Below are positions 23,627-33,432 of a DNA stretch of 36,837 bases, piece after piece (position 1 is the first letter of the stretch; each line of letters begins with the position of its first letter). A program made the translations under genes and the position numbers. Origin of the DNA: Beroe ovata (taxonomy: Eukaryota; Ctenophora; Nuda; Beroida; Beroidae); contig CAMPET010000337.1 of assembly GCA_946803715.1 (NCBI GenBank), forward strand, positions 30,681 through 67,517, written 5' to 3'. Below the pieces are notes generated by a model. That model did not search any database. It had not been told where the DNA came from and saw only the letters and a list, made by a program, of their open reading frames with translations.

Positions 23627-24719
23627 ATGCAGGAAGGGAAGCTGGCTGAACCCCTCGTAATTCCGTCTCGTGACGTGACACACACGTCACGTGACATGAC
23701 GCATACCAACCCGTTCAAACAGCAAAAATCCGTGTTGCCTGGTAACAGGAGACTCTCTGCGTCTACAAACCAGGGATCAACAACTTCGGATGACATCCAA
23801 TCACAGGTATCCGTATCATGAAGATGTAGCATGATCCTGGAATGTTGAAATCTGGGGTGAAGTCTAACTTAAGGGCGTGGATTGTGGAATGAACACGTCA
23901 TGTTTCATGTGGTTTCATTACTTACTGTAAAAATGCAAGATATTTGGGACGCATTTTACTTTATACTGACTAAAAAACACGTCTTGTCTTCTTTTCTCAA
24001 ACACGTCTTGTCTTCTTTTCTCAAACACGTCTTGTCTTCTTTTCTCAAACACGTCTTGTCTCCTTTTCAGACGGTACTGGAGAACACATATCAGTTGGAA
24101 CCGTTCCCTCACCAACACTTCTCTGTAAAGAGGATCAGGGAGATTATAAAGACTGTCTTTATCCAAAAGTTGGAGAATATCAAGTAAGTTAAAGTATGAT
24201 ACACTTGCAGAATGAGATTGAGAATTGAGATGATTTCGTGTTTGCCGGTGTCAAAACAGCTAATCAGTAGTACTACTAGTAGTACTAGTAGGATTTATTT
24301 TATCAATAAATAGTAGGGTTTACTCTGTCAACTGACAACTGACTGCATGTCAAGGTACACGTCAGACGGGTTCAGACTCCTCTCAATACAGCTGAGTGAA
24401 CAGATCAAAACGCAAGTCAAGCAGGATCTGTCATTCAACAACAGGTTATCTTCTGCTGGGCTGAATATTGGTTTTGAATTGTTATGAGCATCACTGTCTA
24501 AGAGAAAGGGTAAATCTTCCATCTTCATTACCCGGTCCACTCTACCATGGCAGGTATAAGATTGTTGTCATGGTTACAATGGGACCAAAGCACTCCCAAG
24601 CAATACAGATCGCATCTAGGTGCATGTGGTACACTGCTACAGACAAATTCGCGTCCTGGGAATTCAGTAACGAGACTTTCTTTGCGGTGGGCGTGGTCTT
24701 TGGTTTGTATTACGAATAG
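23627..24719 (+). CDS. Tctex1-domain dynein light chain (DYNLT5/DYNLT4-like)
   Basis: Tctex1-type light chains join dynein motors to cargo or take part in ciliary transport. The exons are 23627-23806, 24071-24183, 24355-24444 and 24554-24719; phases agree and give 182 residues. The first 60 residues are polar and lack similarity. The Tctex1 domain starts at ENTYQLEPFPHQHFSV and continues with IREIIKTVF, LSIQLSEQIKTQVK, NRYKIVVMVTMGP, IASRCMWY and FFAVGVVFGLYYE at the extreme C-terminus, as in the family. Length and the long polar N-terminus resemble DYNLT5 (TCTEX1D1) rather than the roughly 113-residue DYNLT1/3, but I cannot separate DYNLT5 from DYNLT4 or DYNLT2 by eye. The ATG lies four bases after an acceptor (TTCTGTACAG), so a 5' exon, probably untranslated, must exist upstream. 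Confidence 0.88.
23977..24070 (+). repeat. Four 24-bp repeats ending in a 3' splice site
   Basis: ACACGTCTTGTCTTCTTTTC plus TCAA starts at 23977, 24001, 24025 and 24049, exactly 24 bases apart. The last copy mutates into CTCCTTTTCAG, the acceptor of the Tctex1 exon at 24071. The repeat is open in the exon's own frame and would encode KHVLSSFL four times if retained. Confidence 0.9.
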
Positions 24720-26095
24720 AGGGGCGAGCTCTCGCATTTTTATCCGACCCAACATCCAATCACATTCACATCACATTTCTGATTTCGATTAAGAATTTAG
24801 AAACAGTATCAGTGCAGTGTATCACTTTAAATTATTTTGTCACTGCTAATGTGCATGTGTAATTTACTATAGCTATTGTCTTGTCAGAACATGTTGATGT
24901 AAGATTTTATTCATTATTGACGCACTTGCACTGAGTAAAAATAGAATAGGGGCGCGCCGCGCAATTCAACGACGCGGACGCAACGTGTAGTTGTACTGTT
25001 CACAGATTTTATCTGACCTGGCCTCTGTTAACTGTTTATGTTTTCCATTGCCGGATGTTTTGCCGGATGTTATCTACTAGTGTCCACTATTTCTTGCGCC
25101 GCGCGCGCAAGAAACAGGGCAGATAACATCTGGTAAAATTGTAAGATTTCACCCTACCCTTGCTGGCGGATTGAAAATCGCGCGCGGCCCGGATTGAAAA
25201 TCGCGCGCACCGACGGTAGGGTAAAATCCTACAACCGGTAAAATAGCCCCTGGCCCTGTATATGCCGAGAATTTAAATGCACGCGCAAATTATTCCCGCG
25301 GCTCGCGTCAGTTCACAGTTGGGCCTTCCAACGCCTTGTTTGTTGCATTTCTCTTATCGTCTACCCGGCGACGCGGCGCAACCAATCTTAATCTCGCAAA
25401 AGCAAATAAGCTCCGGTTAGGAGAACAAGTGATGCACCGTCAAAGCCAGATATTTCATTTATTTTGTAGGAATGTAGGAGTAATGTTATAGCCAAGAGCT
25501 GTCAGCGCCCAGCGGGTCAGCCCTATATTTTACCAAGCAGTGGTTGAAGTTCTACTTTTACTCTGATTTTGTGAGCTCAATGAATAAAATGAGAGTCTAT
25601 TGTATTTGAAAGTCTACAATCTACATCTTCGACAGTTTCCTTATTTGACCATATAATGTATTGTTACAATGCTACATTTATTCCATTAATATCATTGGCC
25701 TAGAAACTGGGTTTTTCTAGGCCCTTTAATACTTTGATTATTAGATTGAACCTGGTTAGTGTATTATCATACCTCTTTACATCATCCATTTTTTCACACA
25801 TCCTTACATATTCTGATCAGTGATCACCTCAGAGTTTCATAATTTTAAAAGTTTTGTCATTATTACAATTGCCTCATCATGCCAGGCCACGCTCATTCAT
25901 ACTTGTCGTCATTTGTTGTCAATGAAATAGTATCAGATCAAGTTTAGTTTTTTTTTGTAATTCTTGCACCATCAACCTTTGACCAATTTAATTGCTGTAA
26001 AGATGTTTTTTAGTTACTGAAAATTTTTTGTTTTGTTTACATTAGACCATGTGACGTTAAGAGTCTTCTCATGTCTTTTTTATCAGGTAGATATT
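24720..26095. other. Intergenic region upstream of SLC35B2
   Basis: No coding exon was found. A CG-rich segment at about 24950-25400 contains foldback repeats (listed separately) and may include the SLC35B2 promoter. A 3' splice site (TTTTTTATCAG) at 26080-26085 shows that a 5' untranslated exon lies somewhere in this interval. Confidence 0.55.
25048..25245. repeat. Cluster of foldback repeats
   Basis: Nested inverted repeats are visible. ATGTTATCT (about 25067) pairs with AGATAACAT (about 25121), enclosing TTTCTTGCGC/GCGCAAGAAA around a GCGCGC core. Next, GTAAGATTTCACCCTACC pairs imperfectly with GGTAGGGTAAAATCCTAC, enclosing two copies of CGGATTGAAAATCGCGCGC. The second pair has the shape of a small MITE. 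Confidence 0.65.
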
Positions 26096-29000
26096 ATGCT
26101 TATGATAATCTGCACTTTACCTGTACTCCTGGCTGTAGTCAATGCTGAGTTAAATCAGCAAGGACAGATAGACGCACACAAGTTACTTCCAGAATGGTTT
26201 CTTTCCCTCATGCAGAATCTCTTTACCTATGGGCTGATAATTGTTCCCGGAGCACTTGCCATAAAGCACATCAAGAAAACCAATTACATTGAAAAAATAA
26301 GTATGTGGCATGTTTTTTAATAAAAGTTCGGTTATAAGAGTGTTGAATGATGGAACTTCAGCTCGCAAAATGCCTTACTGATCGTAAACTCCCTATTCTA
26401 TATCAGGTCCAGGTGGCTGGCAATATAAGCTCATCTTGTCATGTGTACATGGTAAGCAGGATTTGGTTGATGCAGATGATGTTGAAAAGGGCACATCGAC
26501 CAGTCCAGAAACCAAGGCAGATAAAAGTGGCAGTGCTAAGAAATTGCTTATCTGTGTTGTGGGTAAGGACTAATAATTGTGACCACGTCTTAAATGATCA
26601 ATGTTCACTCTTAAATGCTTTATACTCTTGCCACCCAGGTCTCCAGTTCTCTTACCTCATGTGGGGTTATCTACAAGAAAAGATCATGACGTCTACTTAT
26701 GGTGACCTAAAATTTAAGGATTCTCAATTCCTTGTATTCATGAACCGGATCCTTGCTCTCATTATGGTGTATGCTTACATCACTATAGTCAAGCAGCCAA
26801 CCCACAAGACACCTCTGTACAAGTGAGTATGTATAGGTATTTGAATTATAAAGTCAGTCTGTGTGTCTGTGCATCAGACATTAGTTGATAATCAGTATTA
26901 AGGCCCCTTGCACTATATTGTATTTAGCACCGGGCACCCTTTCTTAACATTGCATTTTCATCCAAAAGAAAACTCTGTGATCTCTTGTTTTATCCATCAC
27001 TGATGTTCGAACTTGCCTGTTACTTCCCAGAGACTTCAGCTATTCTGCAGTCAGTTTTCACTTTTTCTTCCCCACGTCAACCCAAATTTTCCATTTTCTG
27101 TCATAGTCTATCAATGGTCAAGTTCAACGTGTACATAACGTTCTACACAGCCATTACTCTATGAGGGAGCAGTGTTACAAATATGTGACGTGTATCATCA
27201 CACAGATAGTACACAGTACACTCACAGTTCTCATACATGTACATATACACGACTCGCACAACTCCCACACAGACACACACACACAAACACACACACACAC
27301 GGACACACACACACACACACGGACACACAAGCATACGCATTTTGCAGTGTGTCACACAGGCATTTCATCATGTAGATAGGTTCAGTGATGTCACGTGTCA
27401 AACGTGTATTGATGTATGTACAATGAAACTGACAATGTTGAGACTTGAGAAGTTTGTGTAAAAACATGAACTCTTTTACAAACTGTGCACTGCAGTAAAC
27501 TCAAACTCTCTGTGACAAGATGGTAGCCACCAATTTATGCCGCTATAACACGTGATATCTGCATGTATGAACTATAAAGCATGAACCTCCCAGTAACTTG
27601 TACCCCCCTCTGCTTCCCACTAACTTCAACCCCCGCTCTGCTTCACACTAACTTCAACCCCCTCTCTGCTTCCCACTAACTTCTACCCCCTCTCTGCTTC
27701 CCACTCAACCTTCCCTCTCGTTCAGGTATTCCTTCTCCTCATTCTCCAACATAATGAGTAGTTGGTGCCAATACGAGGCTCTAAAGTACGTTTCCTTCCC
27801 TACCCAGGTAATTATATTTCTGACTATTTCTACCGTATTGATCATGAATGTGTTTCGTTTTTTCTAATACATTGTAAGTTGCAAGAATTCAATTATAGAA
27901 TAATTAGTTACAATTTGTAACTAATTACTCTATAATTGAGGTCTAATATAATCTGAGAAAACTCCTTCTCTTGCTCCTCTGGCGCGGCGGCCCATCACGT
28001 ATGTTGACTGTTGGGTCTGGCACCATCCCTCCAGAGTCCAGCCCCATTTTGTCTCTTGGGGGCTTTGTAAATAATCATCCGTACCTATGATCGTTCAACT
28101 TTGTTCAGGTGATCTGCAAAGCGAGCAAGACACTAGCAGTCATTCTCATGGGGAAGGTCGTATCCCGCAAGAAGTTTCCCGCGTACGAGTACGTGTGTGC
28201 GGGCTTGATCTTTGTGGGTGTCAGTATATTCCTGCTGTGGAATCCACAGGAAACCGAGAAAAACTACACCACCGAGACAACTGTGAGTTAACAGCGAGGT
28301 GCAAGGTTTAGGGTTTGCAAAATGAGATATGATGGGCAGAGTGGCTATGTGCCTTGTCTGGCGAACATGGTGGAGATCCTTGCTGTACGGCATGTTAAAT
28401 AAGGAATCGAAACCGTGGGCTTGAGTACAGACCAGTCTGTTGTCTGAGAAGTTAGATGCCAAACCCAGATTGTAAGGGTGGGATGAAGCAGAAAGGTGAA
28501 ATACCTCGATCAGGTTATCGTGTAGTTGTGCTGGGTGAAAACTCTCTCATCTCCTCTCACTCTCTCAGTTCTCTGGTTTACTGATCCTGATCGGTTACAT
28601 CGTGTTTGACAGCTTCACTTCCAACTGGCAGGGAGAACTCTACTCTACTTACAGCATGTCATCTTACCAGGTACTGAACTCAGAAGCTGGCAGCTTCTGT
28701 CAATTGTCAGTTGACTCTCATAATACAGTTTCATGATACAGTTATCAGGCTGATACCTGTCTGCTATATTCCAGATATTGAGCGAAGTTTCACTTATTAT
28801 TGAATGATTGCAAGGTTCCTGACTCATCTCTCTCTCTCTCTCAGTGTATGTTGGGAACAAACCTCTTCTCCTCGCTTTTCACTGGAGTCTCACTTCTGGT
28901 CGAGGGTCTCCTCTTCTCCAACCTGGTCCTCTGCCTGCAAACCCCGGCCCTCGCTTGGGATGTTATCGGCATGAGTATCTTCTCCATGACTGGTGAGTTA

Positions 29001-29389
29001 TTCCCCCGCAGTATGGGTGGGGAGTGGAGCGCGTCTATGGTGGGAGTTATCTTTGATGAGGGTTCTCCAGAGTGTTCGATGCGGATGAAGTTAAGGGTTT
29101 TTGGTTGTTATTGGGGGTTTTCTCGCCAAAATAGAAGTTGAAAGACATAAACCCGTACTTTCTCTCCCTCACAGGACAGTTCTTCATCTTTTACTGTATC
29201 GAGACATTTGGTCCGGTGGTGTTCACCATCATCATGGCATGTCGCCAAGTCCTCTCCATCATAGTCAGCTGCCTCATGTTCGGACACCCGCTCACCGCCC
29301 AATCCTTCTTCGGTGCATTTGTCGTGTTCGTTGCGATCTTCCTCCGGATATACGCCAAACAACGATCCTCCAGAACCCCGGCTAAGTAA
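26096..29389 (+). CDS. SLC35B2: SLC35B2, Golgi PAPS transporter (PAPST1)
   Basis: The protein carries the sulfate donor PAPS from cytosol into the Golgi for sulfation of glycans and proteins. The exons are 26096-26300, 26407-26562, 26639-26822, 27726-27807, 28109-28282, 28569-28670, 28845-28992 and 29175-29389, all phase-consistent, giving 421 residues (human about 432). It begins with a hydrophobic signal-like segment ([16 protein letters not shown]). Family blocks follow: [94 protein letters not shown] and [14 protein letters not shown]. These span about ten membrane segments. The acidic hydrophilic loop after residue 90 ([19 protein letters not shown]) is in the second exon, where human SLC35B2 also has a variable loop. 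ATG 26096 is the only sensible start; it follows an acceptor at 26085, so the first exon is non-coding. Confidence 0.93.
27265..27335 (+). repeat. (CA)n microsatellite in an SLC35B2 intron
   Basis: CACACA runs interrupted by GGACACA and AAACACA lie in the long intron 26823-27725. Open frames over it on both strands are low-complexity shadows. Confidence 0.85.
27588..27725 (+). repeat. 28-bp pyrimidine-rich repeats at a 3' splice site
   Basis: Units of the form CACTAACTTCAACCCCC plus TCTCTGCTTCC recur at 27618, 27646, 27674 and 27702, exactly 28 bases apart, with a diverged copy before them. The array runs into CCCTCTCGTTCAG, the acceptor of the SLC35B2 exon at 27726. Confidence 0.88.
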
Positions 29390-29634
29390 TTGAGTATGTA
29401 TATATATGTTGCAAGCGAAGCCGTGTGTGTGTGTGTTACGTGTTTTCGTGCATTTCATATTACACGTGAAATGATGATTGTGTGAAGCACGGTACGAATG
29501 ATAGAGCCACTATTATCAAATATCTGGTGAACTGATTTGACACTTGATTTCGGTGTTGTGTGATTTGTATGCATGTGTGATTTAGCTTGTACATAATATG
29601 CATTCGACAGTTGATTTTATCAAACTAATTTTAG

Positions 29635-29731
29635 GGGAGAGAGCAATAAAACGGAAGGAGACGAAGAGAAAAATGACGAAGAGCAATCAAGCCTGAAACA
29701 GATGTGGAGCAAATGTTACGTTAAACTGTGA
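29635..29731 (+). CDS. SLC35B2: Alternative C-terminal exon of SLC35B2
   Basis: The stop codon of the shorter form (AAG TAA, 29384-29389) overlaps a donor, AA|GTAATT. Splicing from 29385 to an acceptor (TAATTTTAG) at 29634 keeps the frame. It adds 32 residues, an acidic/lysine-rich stretch (NKTEGDEEKNDEEQSS) and then MWSKCYVKL before TGA at 29729-29731, for 452 residues in total. The added tail would be cytosolic if the usual topology holds. Use is inferred from phase and splice signals only. Confidence 0.5.
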
Positions 29732-30051
29732 TGACCTCATTAAATTTCTGCACTAACGCCAATTCCTTATTCATCCTATTCGATACTTATACCTAATGTA
29801 TTTATTTAAAGAATTCAACATTTCAGACTGTATTTGTAGGTGTTTTATAGTTGCTTACATACCAAATATCAAACTGTAAACAGCACCGAGAACGCGTTAT
29901 ATTAGATTCCATAAAGATTTCGTTAAGATTTAAGTTTCTAAAATGCTTTTCAGTTTTCGCATGTTTCAGTGCTTTGATGCTAAAAATTAATTTCTGTATT
30001 GATAAAGCTTTTTAAATGAGATAACCGTTTCATTGTAGAGTAGACTTCAAA
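29732..30051. other. Downstream region of SLC35B2
   Basis: AT-rich sequence with no exon. It should contain the 3' untranslated region and poly(A) site of SLC35B2. No clear AATAAA was identified. Confidence 0.5.
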
Positions 30052-30336
30052 TCAGGCACGTAGCCAGACATTTTTCCGGGAGGGGCCCTTGACGAGTGAA
30101 TTGAGTCGAGTTTAGGCAGCCAGCAAATGAAAGTAGATTTCTCAAACTCTTCATCAGTTTCAAGGATTGTTTTAATTCGGGTCATTCGCTAAAAGTGGAT
30201 GCGGTGGTTTAGTCGAGCTGCCCCCCGAAGCCAGAGGTTAAGTTTTATTCGAAAGGGTATAGTTGTTAAAAATTGTCATAAGCGGTCCAATAAATTCGAG
30301 GAGGCTGCGGCCCATGCCCTCTTGTCTTCGTGCCTG
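30052..30336. mobile_element. hAT-like non-autonomous element (candidate)
   Basis: The left end, CAGGCACGTAGCCAGAC, is followed by CCGGGAGGGGCCC. The right end, GGCTGCGGCCC...TCTTCGTGCCTG, gives an inverted terminal match CAGGCACG[T/A]AG. The CAG start and the GTAGCCAG...GGGGCCC layout are typical of hAT-type MITEs. No eight-base target duplication is visible, so the assignment is tentative. Part of the interior (AGAGGTTAAGTTTTATTCGAAAGGGT) is shared with the 111-bp repeat element next to it. Confidence 0.45.
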
Positions 30337-30812
30337 GTTGACACCAGTTCGTAAGAACAGAGCTGTTTGACGATCGGGGAACTCATTCGTCACAACTCGC
30401 TGACACCACCGCATAACTGTGACGAAGGAATGCTTGCGATGGAATGTGCTGACACCAGTTTGTCAGAACAGAGCTGCGTGACGATTAGGGTACTCATTCG
30501 TCACAACTTGCTGACACTACTGCATGGCGGTGACGTAGGAATGCTTGCGATGGAATGCTCTGACACCAGTTTGTCAAAAGTTCAGAACAGAGCTAAAGTG
30601 GGCGCAGTCCCAAGAAGCCAAAGGTTAATTTCTGTTCGAAAGGGTGATTTTATTGAAATTATCATCGGAGGTTCAATTTTTCTAGGGGGCTGCGGACCCC
30701 TGCACCCTGGCCTCCCTGTCTATGCGCCTGCACCAGATCTCATGCACTACCATGAGTTTTGTAGCGTATACTGTATAGTGTGTACCCATACAACCTCATT
30801 CCCACGCGTCAA
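30331..30812. repeat. 111-bp repeat element, copy 1
   Basis: Units beginning ACACCAGTTCGTAAGAACAG start at 30341, 30452 and 30563, exactly 111 bases apart. A unique part follows (AAGTGGGCGCAGTCCCAAGAAG, then GGGGGCTGCGGACCCCTGCA), ending ACGCGTCAA at 30812. The second part recurs at 35500-35733 with few differences. The open frame across it is a by-product of the repeat. Family unknown. Confidence 0.8.
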
Positions 30813-31065
30813 GAGTTGATGTTTTTCGGGACATGGAACAAAAGTGTGACAAATGTGTGACAAGTATGGGACATGGGGTTAGAGGCCTGATATGACTCGG
30901 AATTGAGTGTTTGTCGATAGGAATCATGTTTAGGAGTCACTAGGTCACTTTAAGGCACATTTCCAACCTTTGGACACGCCCATGTATGTCAGGTGTATGG
31001 AAGGCGCGAAAAGTGTGACAAGTATGGGACATGGGGTTAGAGGCCTGATATGACTCGGAATTGAN
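30813..31065. repeat. 157-bp family element, copy 1, cut by an N
   Basis: It starts GAGTTGATGTTTTTCGGGAC immediately after the 111-bp element. The key phrase ACATGGGGTTAGAGGCCTGA occurs at 30871 and 31029, 158 apart. The copy stops at the single N (31065), which probably marks an assembly join. Confidence 0.75.
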
Positions 31066-31161
31066 TGGGAACTGCGAACAGGTACTGGTAAGCATTCTTA
31101 ATCTTTACAAAATGATAAACAGACCCATTTATTATCAATCCTGAAGCGAACCAGAACTATA

Positions 31162-31740
31162 TGGCGGATCAGAAGGCTCACCCGGAATTTTATCTTTGAA
31201 AAATAGAATTTGACCCTTCGGCTTCTGCTCCGCACGTGGATCACAGGGTTCATCTAAGGTGAGCCTTCTGATCCACGTGGCGCTTCTCTGGGGTCAAGTC
31301 AAAATTCGGTGATCCTCCTGATCCACCTTAAGAATAGGTGGATCAGGAGGGTCACTCAAATCCAATTTGACCCCAGGGAAGCGCAACGTGGATCAGAAGG
31401 GTCACCTAAGGTGAACTCGGTGATCCACGTGTATGGATCAGAAGGGTCAAATTCTATTTTTCCGTATGACCCTCCTGATCCACACGTGGATCACAGGGTT
31501 CATCTTAGGTGACCCTTCTGATCCACGTTGCGCTTCCCTGGGGTCAAATTGTATTTGAGTGACCCTTCTGATCCACCTAAGGTGGATCAGGAGGATCACC
31601 GAATTTTGACTTGACCCCAGAGAAGCGCCACGTGGATCAGAAGGCTCACCTAAGATGAACCCTGTGATCCACATGCGGATCAGAAGGGTCGAATTATATT
31701 TTTCAGAGATAAAATTCCGGATGAGCCTTCTGATCCGCCA
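31162..31740. mobile_element. 579-bp near-perfect palindromic foldback element flanked by TA
   Basis: The left end TGGCGGATCAGAAGGCTCAC is matched by the right end GTGAGCC-type inverse (ATGAGCCTTCTGATCCGCCA). Both arms continue as inverted copies of each other to a short loop at about 31450-31466 (AATTCTATTTTTCCGTA). TA lies on both sides (31160-31161 and 31741-31742), as expected for a TA target duplication of Tc1/mariner-type or similar elements. Arms are built of repeated GGATCAGAAGG/GGATCAC blocks. No transposase is encoded. The open frames inside it are mirror images of each other and not genes. Confidence 0.8.
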
Positions 31741-31759
31741 TACTGAACTGACTCTTCGT

Positions 31760-32072
31760 TGTTAGAGAGGATGTCTAAGAGTTATAAGGACAAATTTCGG
31801 GACGTATTCAACCATCTCCCACGCCCAAATGTCGTGTCGTATGGAAGGCGCGAAAGGTGTGACGAAAACGTGACATGGGGTTTGCGGTCTGTCTTGACTA
31901 GGAAATGACTGTTTGGGTGTGGCAGATGGTTCGATATGTCCCCAAATGTGACCTGGTACCTCCTAAACATGGTTTCCATCAACTAACAGTGATTTCCGAG
32001 GCCTATCAGGTCGCAAATCCCATGTCACGTTTTCGTCACACTTTCGTCACATGTTACGAAAAACATCAACTC
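31760..32072. repeat. 157-bp family element, copy 2, with inverted half
   Basis: Plus-oriented family sequence (CACGCCCAAATGTCGTGTCG, AAGGCGCGAAAGGTGTGACG) runs to about 31910. The same family then continues in reverse orientation (GGTGTGGCAGATGG to CGAAAAACATCAACTCA at about 32053-32069). The terminal CGAAAAACATCAACTCA is the inverse of TGAGTTGATGTTTTTCG, which begins copy 3, so the family has inverted termini. Confidence 0.7.
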
Positions 32073-32258
32073 AGCTTATCGATTATTTTGCTATTTCGTG
32101 AATAACTTTACGCCATTTTCGTCATGGCATCTACATTCTACACAAGTACACACCCTCGAAATACCAGAAGCTACAATTCAAGACTGATCTACACAATCCT
32201 GATGTCTTAAATTCCGCTGACCTTGCTATTCCTATACAACTTCTGTATGTCTTTCAAA

Positions 32259-33036
32259 ATGTCAGTGTTGGACAGCTGTGCCTCTACTTCCAACAAGGTG
32301 ATGAGAGACACTGTCAGACAGGCAGGCGCCCAGACAGTTGAACCATAGAAAGAGTCTCAAACTCGCTTAATATTGTCAATTGACGTCACACTAATAGATT
32401 GCTTATTGTTCACTGAAGAAAAATAACAAGGTGATGCCACTTTTTGGGTAAACGACCAAAACACAAAAGATGTGTCATTGACGACCTTTTTTCGAAGAAG
32501 CAATAATATCTTTTCGAACGATGAATGCTTTTATGAAAAGTTTTCATCGCTATCACCAATATAAAAGCATCTGAATCGAGAGGAACGGGCTTACAATTGA
32601 AATAGCTGTGACTGTGTGTAGTGAACAGTAGCGTGTCTTCCCTAGTAGCCGTGATGAGAAACTTCCATCTCATTGGACTTANGTGTATGTTAACCTGTGT
32701 AGTTTTTATGTAATAAGTATGCTGACGGATGAGTCAGACTTAATACAACCCTGAACCCATCTACTTTAACAGGTTGATGCAGCGACAAACTGCCAGTTAC
32801 TGAAGTCTGAGTTGGTTAGCTTGCACCAGAGCCGAGAGGAAATGATAGCCCGATGTCTGGAATTCCAGAAGAATCAACTCTCATCTGCCCCCGACGAGCG
32901 AAGTCGTCGAGCAGCGCAGAGGTCAGTGAGGTCCCTCCAGCAGGAGGTGAATGTGGAGAAGATAGTGAGAGAGCGGAGCAACACTTTCTTCAAGAACAAG
33001 TGTAACCCCTTCATGGACTTCGATGCTAGGTTATAG
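32259..33036 (+). CDS. MIX23: MIX23 (CCDC58), mitochondrial intermembrane-space cysteine protein
   Basis: MIX23 is a small helical protein of the mitochondrial intermembrane space linked to protein import. Two exons are seen, 32259-32297 and 32773-33036, phase 0, giving 100 residues. The second matches human CCDC58 almost end to end: VDAATNCQLL, SREEMIARCLEF, RRAAQRSVRSLQQEVNVEKI and VRERSNTFFKNKC. The cysteine pattern is kept: C, 20 residues, C, and a third C near the end. The C-terminus is short (NPFMDFDARL). The human protein has about 40 more residues before the conserved VDA block, including a conserved acidic/arginine helix that I cannot find here. The first exon given (13 residues, one Cys) is the best phase match but weak; real 5' exons may lie in the repeat-rich region upstream. 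One N at 32682 lies in the intron. Confidence 0.75.
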
Positions 33037-33432
33037 TAGTGTTTTTCAGTGCACGTGTTTTAGTAGGAATGTCAGAGATATTGACCCGTCAGTTTGACAT
33101 TTCTCGTCCAGTAAAGTGTATAAACGTGTTTCTTCAGTGAAACTGTCCTTCTTATGTCAAGCTTAAGTGTCAGTCCTGTGAAGAACTTTACTCTCGAATG
33201 CCTTGGTCAGATCCCATAATCTAAATGTCTGACTGCAACACATGTTAGGAATGTGAATGAACATTCGTGTTATCGTTCTTTCAAGTCTCTCGGAGAATGA
33301 TATCTGTCCGTTTTACAGTTTACTAAGTTATTAACATTTTATACAGTTTGATGCCTGTTATTGGGAGTTGGTAGTTGAGCTCCTATGGTGCATGCCGCAG
33401 GTGTATGATATGCGAACAGAATGTGGCACATT
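33037..33432. other. Downstream region of MIX23
   Basis: AT-rich sequence without an exon. It should contain the MIX23 3' untranslated region. No clear AATAAA was identified. Confidence 0.5.

Noticed and set aside
23977-24070. Regular repeats considered as a CRISPR array
   Set aside because: The units are contiguous without spacers and the context is a eukaryotic intron.
27161-27467. Open frames of His/Thr or Val/Cys repeats
   Set aside because: They are translations of a (CA)n microsatellite inside an SLC35B2 intron.
31309-31674. Two similar open frames on opposite strands
   Set aside because: They are mirror images created by the palindrome; neither has a start context or family similarity.
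32098-32342. Open frame overlapping the first MIX23 exon in another frame, with protein-like composition
   Set aside because: It has no ATG, and its phase does not fit the exon at 32773. Kept only as a possible terminal exon of something unseen.
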